The translations under genes and the position numbers were made by a program. 6,450 bases of DNA from Candidatus Peregrinibacteria bacterium UBA1369 (GTDB lineage: Bacteria; Patescibacteriota; Gracilibacteria; UBA1369), in assembly GCA_002305925.1 (NCBI GenBank), contig DBRL01000018.1, forward strand, positions 48,790 to 55,239, in the 5' to 3' direction. This document shows positions 1-3,259 of this stretch, in pieces; the first letter of the stretch is position 1, and every line of letters begins with the position of its first letter. The notes beneath the pieces are model-generated. The model saw only the letters and a program-made list of their open reading frames with translations. It did no database searches and was not told where the DNA came from.

Positions 1-113
1 CCCTTGTGTTTGTCCGGATGCCATTCCATGGCCAACCGCCGATAGGCTTTTTTGACGTCCGTTTCACTGGCATCTTTCTTTACTCCCAATATTTCATAAT
101 AGTCCCTGGCCAT
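1..113 (-). CDS. dnaJ: Chaperone DnaJ, J domain (N-terminal 37 residues, runs off left edge)
   Basis: The reverse strand encodes a typical J-domain N-terminus: it begins MARDYYEILGV, continues through helix II (VKKAYRRLAMEW, residues 20-31) and reaches the invariant HPD motif at residues 32-34, which stimulates DnaK ATP hydrolysis. The frame is open to the window edge, so the C-terminal part is missing. DnaJ is a cytoplasmic Hsp40 co-chaperone that delivers unfolded clients to DnaK. The ATG (complement of 111-113) was chosen because the protein then starts exactly where DnaJ proteins usually do. No Shine-Dalgarno sequence is visible before it. A CIRCE-like inverted repeat and a sigma-70-like promoter lie about 50-90 nt upstream, which favours true DnaJ over other J-domain proteins. 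The zinc-finger and C-terminal domains that would separate DnaJ from CbpA lie outside the window. Confidence 0.85.
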   Translation of the reverse strand, partial: MARDYYEILGVKKDASETDVKKAYRRLAMEWHPDKHK

Positions 114-164
114 ATAAAAAAAGTTATTGAGCGCGTCAGTACGCATCTGTGGTCGTGGGCGCCT

Positions 165-191
165 CTGGCACTTACTTTATCAGATTGCTAA
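165..191 (-). promoter_or_regulatory. CIRCE-like operator (candidate HrcA binding site)
   Basis: On the plus strand the arms are CTGGCACTT (165-173) and GATTGCTAA (183-191), separated by exactly 9 nt. Against the CIRCE consensus TTAGCACTC-N9-GAGTGCTAA the left arm matches 6 of 9 and the right arm 8 of 9. CIRCE is the site of the heat-shock repressor HrcA and is typically found before groESL, hrcA-grpE-dnaK or dnaJ. The element is about 50 nt upstream of the dnaJ start, and the candidate -10 hexamer falls within the spacer, the arrangement expected of a repressor site. The degeneracy of one arm is the main doubt. Confidence 0.6.
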
Positions 192-202
192 TTTCAGCTC
201 AA
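174..202 (-). promoter_or_regulatory. Candidate sigma-70-type promoter of dnaJ
   Basis: Reading the minus strand, TTGAGC (complement of 197-202) is followed after 17 nt by TAAAGT (complement of 174-179). Each hexamer matches 4 of 6 consensus bases with ideal spacing. The -10 sits between the two arms of the CIRCE-like repeat. The predicted transcript has a leader of roughly 50-55 nt before the dnaJ ATG. Confidence 0.45.
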
Positions 203-272
203 GACAATGTGCGGTCCCACCGGGCCAAAAACAGGACGCTGATCCATGACCGGCCCGAATGCAAAAATTTTC

Positions 273-301
273 TTGAAATAAAATGATTTCTATAGCAATA
301 T
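273..301 (+). promoter_or_regulatory. Weak candidate promoter for the tRNA-Val/tRNA-Glu pair
   Basis: TTGAAA (273-278) and CAATAT (296-301) are 17 nt apart, about 50 nt before tRNA-Val. The -10 matches only 3 of 6. TATAGC (291-296) with a poorer -35 is an alternative. The region between dnaJ and the tRNAs holds no convincing gene. Confidence 0.25.
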
Positions 302-351
302 CAGCGGGCAGAACAAATTGATGGAAATGATCGAAGGCCGTCTGCAATAGT

Positions 352-427
352 GCAACCTTAGCTCAGTTGGTAGAGCGTCTCGTTGACGTCGAGAAGGTCA
401 GAGGTTCGAATCCTCTAGGTTGCACCA
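352..427 (+). tRNA. tRNA-Val(GAC)
   Basis: A full cloverleaf can be folded by hand. The acceptor stem GCAACCT (352-358) pairs with AGGTTGC (417-423). The D stem is GCTC/GAGC, with loop AGTTGGTA at 365-372. The anticodon stem TCTCG/CGAGA encloses the loop TTGACGT (383-389), giving anticodon GAC at 385-387. The variable loop is AGGTC, and the T arm is AGAGG-TTCGAAT-CCTCT. Discriminator A424 is followed by an encoded CCA (425-427). All stems are perfect. Position 37 is G rather than the usual A of tRNA-Val. The anticodon and A73 fit valine. It forms a pair with tRNA-Glu 4 nt downstream, very probably on one transcript. Confidence 0.95.
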
Positions 428-431
428 TAGT

Positions 432-507
432 GGTCCTATCGTCTAGCGGTTCAGGACGCCACCCTCTCACGGTGGAAACAGGGGTTCGATTCCCCTTAGG
501 ACTACCA
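432..507 (+). tRNA. tRNA-Glu(CTC)
   Basis: The acceptor stem GGTCCTA (432-438) pairs with TAGGACT (497-503) except for a G1-U72 wobble at the end. The D arm is GTCT...GGAC, with loop containing AGCGGTT. The anticodon stem CCACC/GGTGG encloses CTCTCAC (464-470), giving anticodon CTC at 466-468. The T arm is AGGGG-TTCGATT-CCCCT, and A504 plus encoded CCA (505-507) end the gene. The body closely resembles bacterial tRNA-Glu. No clear rho-independent terminator follows; only TTTT at 508-511 could serve. Confidence 0.95.
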
Positions 508-550
508 TTTTGATGCTGCCCGGCCATCGCTGCCGCAGAGCCAGTAGGGT

Positions 551-594
551 GCATCTTGCCAGCAAGTCGCCAGTCACGGCGCATTTTGCCGGCA
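551..594 (+). repeat. Imperfect 14-bp direct repeat, 30-bp period
   Basis: GCATCTTGCCAGCA (551-564) and GCATTTTGCCGGCA (581-594) match at 12 of 14 positions. Each copy holds a small inverted repeat: CTTGC-CA-GCAAG in the first and TGCCGGCA in the second. They lie in the 179-nt gap between tRNA-Glu and the next gene. They could be regulator half-sites or chance. No good promoter was recognised nearby. Confidence 0.3.
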
Positions 595-660
595 GAACAC
601 ACCTTGCTGTTTGAAAATACGGATCGGTCAAAACAAAACCCCGAACCAGAACATCAGGCA

Positions 661-680
661 CCCCATCAGGGGAGAAAGGG
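661..680 (+). promoter_or_regulatory. Ribosome binding region with small hairpin before the 325-aa gene
   Basis: CCCC-ATCA-GGGG (661-672) can form a 4-bp hairpin directly before AAAGGG (675-680), which lies 6 nt from the ATG at 687. CATCAGG also occurs twice (652-658 and 664-670). The purine run supports the chosen start; any regulatory effect of the hairpin is speculation. Confidence 0.35.
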
Positions 681-686
681 ACGACC

Positions 687-1664
687 ATGCCTATCAAGTT
701 GATCGTCAGGCCGGACGTCCCAGTGTGGACGCCGCAGCAGTTTATCAGTGAGACACCGCGCTTCAGCATTGCGCTGGACGGAATTGTCGCCGGCGGGTCC
801 TGGTACGATCCGGGTACGCGGCACGCCAACTTCAATCATCATGACTGCTTCAGCCGGCTGGCCGTGCGGGCCACTTGCGAACAGGTCTACGTGGCTATTG
901 TCCAGGGCTTTTTCAGTGCCTTCAACAATGGCAGATCGGTTGAGCTGAACATCTATGCCAACGATTGTGACGAAGATGTCTGCTTTTCGGTTTACCTGCT
1001 CCGGAACCGTAAGGCCGTTGGCAGGGAGTCCAATGGACGACTGCGGCGGCTGGTTGAGACGGAAGGGAAAATTGACGCTACTGGCGGTACCTATCGTCTC
1101 ACCACCACTGCCACCATCTGGTCGGAGCTGGCCTGGATCTTTGAACCCTACCGGCACTTCCGCATGAGCGGGGAAATCTTTGCCAAGGATCCCGATGCCT
1201 TTGGCGCCATCATCGACGAGGTGGGTGAAAGAATCGCGGAAAATGTCCACGGCCGCGGCAAAACGCTCGACATCAATTCCGGCATGTTGCGCTATCGCCG
1301 CATCGGTGGCGGAGAGGGCTGGAGCATGATCGTCGAGGATGGAGAATACGGACGCCGCGGAGCGATTGACGACGGCATCGAGGCCTTCGTCACCGTGCAG
1401 CAGCGGCCGGACGGCAGGTTTGCCTACACCATCGGGCGCATCAGCGAATGGATACCGTTTGACATCCACGGGCTGCTCAACCACCTCAACCGCGTCGAGC
1501 ACCTCGACAACTGTGTCGACCGCTGGGGTGGATCGGATACTATTGGCGGTTCGCCGCGTCTCAGTGGCAGTTCGCTTGATCCGGCCAGGGTGGAAGCGGC
1601 AATTAACCGTTTCATCAGATTGAACGGGCGGGACGGAACCTCTACTCCTTTTCCCCAGACCTGA
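687..1664 (+). CDS. Conserved uncharacterised protein with DHH-like His/Asp motifs, 325 aa
   Basis: This is a soluble 325-residue protein with no signal peptide or membrane segment. I recognise the type as a widespread conserved hypothetical but know no assigned function. Distinct motifs are TPRFSIALDG (23-32), FNHHD (49-53), ATCEQV (62-67), NDCDEDV (92-98) and a glycine-rich block WGGSDTIGGSPR (280-291). The clustered His/Asp residues and the late GG-rich segment recall DHH/DHHA1 phosphoesterases, which bind Mn2+ through DHH and Asp motifs. This resemblance is by eye and is an inference. The ATG at 687 is preceded by a purine-rich AAAGGG (675-680), the only convincing Shine-Dalgarno-like site in the window. 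The gene ends in TGA before two strong hairpins. The G+C content is high (about 61% in a sampled 120 nt). It is probably monocistronic. Confidence 0.85.
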   Translation: MPIKLIVRPDVPVWTPQQFISETPRFSIALDGIVAGGSWYDPGTRHANFNHHDCFSRLAVRATCEQVYVAIVQGFFSAFNNGRSVELNIYANDCDEDVCFSVYLLRNRKAVGRESNGRLRRLVETEGKIDATGGTYRLTTTATIWSELAWIFEPYRHFRMSGEIFAKDPDAFGAIIDEVGERIAENVHGRGKTLDINSGMLRYRRIGGGEGWSMIVEDGEYGRRGAIDDGIEAFVTVQQRPDGRFAYTIGRISEWIPFDIHGLLNHLNRVEHLDNCVDRWGGSDTIGGSPRLSGSSLDPARVEAAINRFIRLNGRDGTSTPFPQT

Positions 1665-1690
1665 CCGGTCTCGACAGAACAGAAAGAGTT

Positions 1691-1719
1691 GGGCGGGCGC
1701 GCCTGCGGCGCGCCCGCCC
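1691..1719 (+). terminator. Perfect 13-bp GC-only hairpin, probable terminator
   Basis: GGGCGGGCGCGCC (1691-1703) and GGCGCGCCCGCCC (1707-1719) are perfect reverse complements around a TGC loop, 27 nt after the stop of the 325-aa gene. Only TTT (1720-1722) follows, so the uridine tail is short. The location between a stop codon and the next promoter supports termination. It would be extremely stable. Confidence 0.6.
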
Positions 1720-1723
1720 TTTC

Positions 1724-1756
1724 GCCATGCCCGCCGCCGGAGGCGGCGGGCATGGC
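1724..1756 (+). repeat. Second perfect hairpin, 15-bp stem
   Basis: GCCATGCCCGCCGCC (1724-1738) and its exact reverse complement (1742-1756) flank a GGA loop. It starts 4 nt after the first hairpin. No uridine run follows on either strand, so it is not a classic intrinsic terminator. It could act as a 3'-end stabiliser, a backup transcription block or a REP-like mobile palindrome. Confidence 0.6.
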
Positions 1757-1788
1757 TGGCCGTCTGACAGAGGGGGCAGAACTTCCCT

Positions 1789-1817
1789 TTGCCAATCCAC
1801 TCCGCTCGCCCTATAAT
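1789..1817 (+). promoter_or_regulatory. Strong sigma-70-type promoter of the membrane protein gene
   Basis: TTGCCA (1789-1794) and a perfect TATAAT (1812-1817) are separated by exactly 17 nt. Transcription would begin near 1824, leaving a leader of about 20 nt that is A-rich and has no Shine-Dalgarno sequence. The promoter lies downstream of both hairpins and so starts a new unit. Confidence 0.75.
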
Positions 1818-1844
1818 ACTCCCGGAAAAACAAAAACAACGCAC

Positions 1845-2420
1845 ATGGACCTGCAACTCTCCTGGGATCTCTTTATCATCGTTTTCTTTGCCATAGTGAC
1901 GGCTTACAGCTTTATCATTGGCCGCAAAGAAACGCTCAAAATCATCATCGCCACCTATGTGGCCACCATTACGGCCGACGGCATCGGCAATCTCTTTAAT
2001 CATTTTGTCACCCAGACCAGTTTTTTCAGCAAACTGGTCAATTTTCTCGGTTTCACCGGCGGCGCGGAGCAGTTTTCCTCGATTCTCAAGGTGCTGATTT
2101 TTATTGCCATTATTGTTCTTTTAGCCATCTACGGCGATTATGAGGTGGACGATCCGGTGGAGAGCAACGCTTTTGTCAATCTGGTGACCTTGACCGCGCT
2201 TTCATTGCTCAGTGGCGGACTGATACTGAGTACCATCATTGTTTTTGCCAATGGCGGCAGCCTGATCAGCGGAACGGCCGAGGTGGGAGAGTCCTTCCGG
2301 CTGGTTTATGACCAGTCCCGTTTCGTGCGCGGCCTATTGGACTGGCACGACGCCTGGTTTGCCCTGCCTGGCCTGGCTTTCGTTTTGATCAGCATCTTCC
2401 AGCGCAACAAGTCTGAATAA
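1845..2420 (+). CDS. Multi-pass membrane protein, 191 aa, faintly CvpA-like
   Basis: The 191-residue protein has hydrophobic spans at about 7-25, 31-51, 80-97 and 110-135, plus a fifth at about 171-185, so it is an inner-membrane protein with four or five passes. Between spans 1 and 2 is a short basic turn (GRKETLK, 26-32). A charged loop, DYEVDDPVE (98-106), follows span 3. The layout of the first two helices resembles CvpA-family proteins, but I see no diagnostic motif and do not assign a function. The frame is open upstream to 1689, but the ATG at 1845 is preferred because the promoter at 1789-1817 lies inside that extension and the protein then starts directly before the first membrane span. 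There is no Shine-Dalgarno sequence. It ends in TAA and is followed by the tRNA-Lys promoter. Confidence 0.85.
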   Translation: MDLQLSWDLFIIVFFAIVTAYSFIIGRKETLKIIIATYVATITADGIGNLFNHFVTQTSFFSKLVNFLGFTGGAEQFSSILKVLIFIAIIVLLAIYGDYEVDDPVESNAFVNLVTLTALSLLSGGLILSTIIVFANGGSLISGTAEVGESFRLVYDQSRFVRGLLDWHDAWFALPGLAFVLISIFQRNKSE

Positions 2421-2427
2421 AAATTTC

Positions 2428-2456
2428 TTGCTTTACGGAAATTTATCGCCTAAAAT
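2428..2456 (+). promoter_or_regulatory. Promoter of tRNA-Lys
   Basis: TTGCTT (2428-2433), a 17-nt spacer and TAAAAT (2451-2456, 5 of 6 matches) precede the tRNA. The expected start near 2463 gives a 5' leader of about 38 nt for RNase P removal. It begins only 8 nt after the stop of the membrane protein gene. Confidence 0.6.
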
Positions 2457-2500
2457 TGCCCCGCGTTCGCAGATGGAGCGGTAGAACAACAAGTCAATAC

Positions 2501-2576
2501 GGGTCATTAGCTCAGTTGGTAGAGCGGCTCCCTTTTAAGGAGAAGGTCGCCGGTTCGAGACCGGCATGACCCACCA
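2501..2576 (+). tRNA. tRNA-Lys(TTT)
   Basis: The acceptor stem GGGTCAT (2501-2507) pairs with ATGACCC (2566-2572). The D arm is GCTC-AGTTGGTA-GAGC. The anticodon loop CTTTTAA (2532-2538) gives anticodon TTT at 2534-2536. The variable loop is AGGTC, and the T arm is GCCGG-TTCGAGA-CCGGC. A2573 and an encoded CCA (2574-2576) end it. The only defect is a G27-A43 mismatch at the top of the anticodon stem, where other tRNA-Lys genes often have G-U. A foreign-looking AT-rich segment begins right after its 3' end. Confidence 0.95.
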
Positions 2577-2643
2577 GAAAAATTCCATCAATTATTTTAA
2601 CTTTCCGTTCATATGCTGAATGTATTTTTATCGTGTCATAAGT

Positions 2644-2672
2644 TTGCAGTGTTAATAAAAATATAGTAATAT
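2644..2672 (+). promoter_or_regulatory. Candidate promoter of the toxin-antitoxin operon
   Basis: TTGCAG (2644-2649) and TAATAT (2667-2672) are 17 nt apart, each 4 of 6 to consensus. TATAGT (2662-2667) is a better -10 but lacks a -35 at proper distance. Either -10 touches or overlaps the palindrome at 2669-2686, as expected for an autorepressed operon. Confidence 0.4.
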
Positions 2673-2686
2673 TTATGCATAAATAT
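2669..2686 (+). promoter_or_regulatory. Perfect 18-bp palindrome, probable antitoxin operator
   Basis: ATATTTATGCATAAATAT is its own reverse complement over all 18 bases. A further AAATAT (2659-2664) forms a second inverted pair with ATATTT (2669-2674). Antitoxins of the Phd/YefM family normally repress their own operon through palindromes near the promoter, and this one ends 13 nt before the preferred antitoxin start at 2700. The AT-rich context raises the chance of accidental symmetry, but 18 perfect bases are still notable. Confidence 0.6.
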
Positions 2687-2699
2687 GTATATAAAAATC

Positions 2700-2957
2700 A
2701 TGTTAAAAGAACAATGCGTTTCAGTCACTGAATTACGAACAAAGACTAAGGAATGCCTGGATGAGCTTGAAGATAGACCAAAATATATATTTGTAAATAA
2801 TCAGCCGGTCGCGGTACTGATCAGTATTGAAAGATATGAGCAGCTTTTTCAGCCAACGGACCTGCTTGAACTGCCGGAAAAGGAGGTCAGCCAGCAATTG
2901 GCGCGAAGAGCACGCGAAGCGGTCAGCATACCAAAACATCAACTGGTTGATCTCTAA
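2700..2957 (+). CDS. Type II antitoxin, Phd/YefM family, 85 aa
   Basis: The protein has the Phd/YefM layout. It has an N-terminal strand and helix (SVTELRTKTKECLDEL, 8-23), then the hairpin characteristic of the family (YIFVNNQPVAVLISIERYEQL, about 29-49). A charged C-terminal segment (53-76) would wrap the toxin. Such antitoxins neutralise a partner toxin and repress their own promoter as dimers. An in-frame ATG exists at 2685, but it lies inside the 18-bp palindrome and would add only MYIKI. The ATG at 2700 gives the usual family N-terminus and keeps the operator outside the gene. Neither start has a Shine-Dalgarno sequence. The stop is separated by a single base from the toxin ATG, so translational coupling is likely. 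The coding region is clearly AT-richer than the genes on both sides. Confidence 0.85.
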   Translation: MLKEQCVSVTELRTKTKECLDELEDRPKYIFVNNQPVAVLISIERYEQLFQPTDLLELPEKEVSQQLARRAREAVSIPKHQLVDL

Positions 2958-2958
2958 A

Positions 2959-3210
2959 ATGCAAAAACCGGGAAAAGTCTATGAAACCAGAAAAGTCGCT
3001 GAATACCTTGATAAGCGCAAATTGACTGCCCAATATAAAAAGGCGAAAAAATACCTGCTCGCCGGCAGTCTGCTGCAAGTCCGTTTCAAACAAAGACAGC
3101 CGAAAGGGAGTGGAATCTGGTATTTTAGAATCAACCTTCAGTTTCGCGCGCTGTCTGTTTTTGACGACAGCGGAAATCTGATTGTTTTCAGTATCGACAA
3201 TCACCAGTGA
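2959..3210 (+). CDS. Small RelE/ParE-superfamily-like toxin, 83 aa
   Basis: The 83-residue basic protein has a helical N-terminal half (about 4-35, rich in Lys) followed by a strand series: LLQVRFKQ (38-45), GIWYFRINLQFRALSVF (52-68) and NLIVFSIDNH (73-82). This order, two helices then an antiparallel sheet with Arg residues and a C-terminal His, matches RelE/ParE-type mRNA interferase or gyrase-poison toxins. The YFRIN...FRAL strand pair is especially RelE-like. Candidate functional residues are R42, R57, R63 and H82, by analogy only. Its ATG is 1 nt after the antitoxin stop, the normal antitoxin-first gene order. The frame continues upstream to 2827, but that part overlaps the antitoxin in another frame and does not resemble the family. 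Whether it cuts mRNA or targets gyrase cannot be told from sequence. Confidence 0.8.
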   Translation: MQKPGKVYETRKVAEYLDKRKLTAQYKKAKKYLLAGSLLQVRFKQRQPKGSGIWYFRINLQFRALSVFDDSGNLIVFSIDNHQ

Positions 3211-3219
3211 GTAAAAATA

Positions 3220-3228
3220 TGGTATAAT
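3220..3228 (+). promoter_or_regulatory. Extended -10 promoter of the Tat/peptidase-like gene
   Basis: TGGTATAAT gives a perfect TATAAT (3223-3228) with the TGn extension (3220-3222). This can replace a -35 box, and none is seen at the right distance. Transcription should start near 3235, about 25 nt before the GTG at 3260. It begins only 10 nt after the toxin stop. Confidence 0.6.
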
Positions 3229-3259
3229 CCAAGGATGGAATACGTAACATATTGCCAAG

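Noticed and set aside
221..257. CGGGCC/GGCCCG inverted repeat as a terminator or operator
   Set aside because: Only 6 bp with a 25-nt loop and no T run; likely chance.
363..602. 79-aa minus-strand frame across the tRNA-Val/tRNA-Glu pair, containing GNRTPVSTVRGWR and PRGFEPLTFSTSTRR
   Set aside because: These peptides are well-known artefacts of translating the antisense strand of tRNA genes; both tRNAs here fold fully.
1689..1844. N-terminal extension of the membrane protein gene
   Set aside because: It would translate both hairpins and the promoter; the transcript from TATAAT at 1812 starts downstream of it, and the peptide is low-complexity.
666..2003. 445-aa open frame on the minus strand
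   Set aside because: It is antisense to the 325-aa gene, both hairpins, a strong promoter and the membrane protein gene. Its composition is that of a mirror frame in GC-rich DNA, with no recognisable domain.
2685..2699. Alternative antitoxin start ATG at 2685
   Set aside because: It lies within the 18-bp palindrome and adds five residues atypical for the family; 2700 is preferred, although not proved.
2827..2958. Upstream extension of the toxin frame
   Set aside because: It overlaps the antitoxin coding region in another frame and lacks family similarity; the ATG at 2959 gives a normal RelE-like length.
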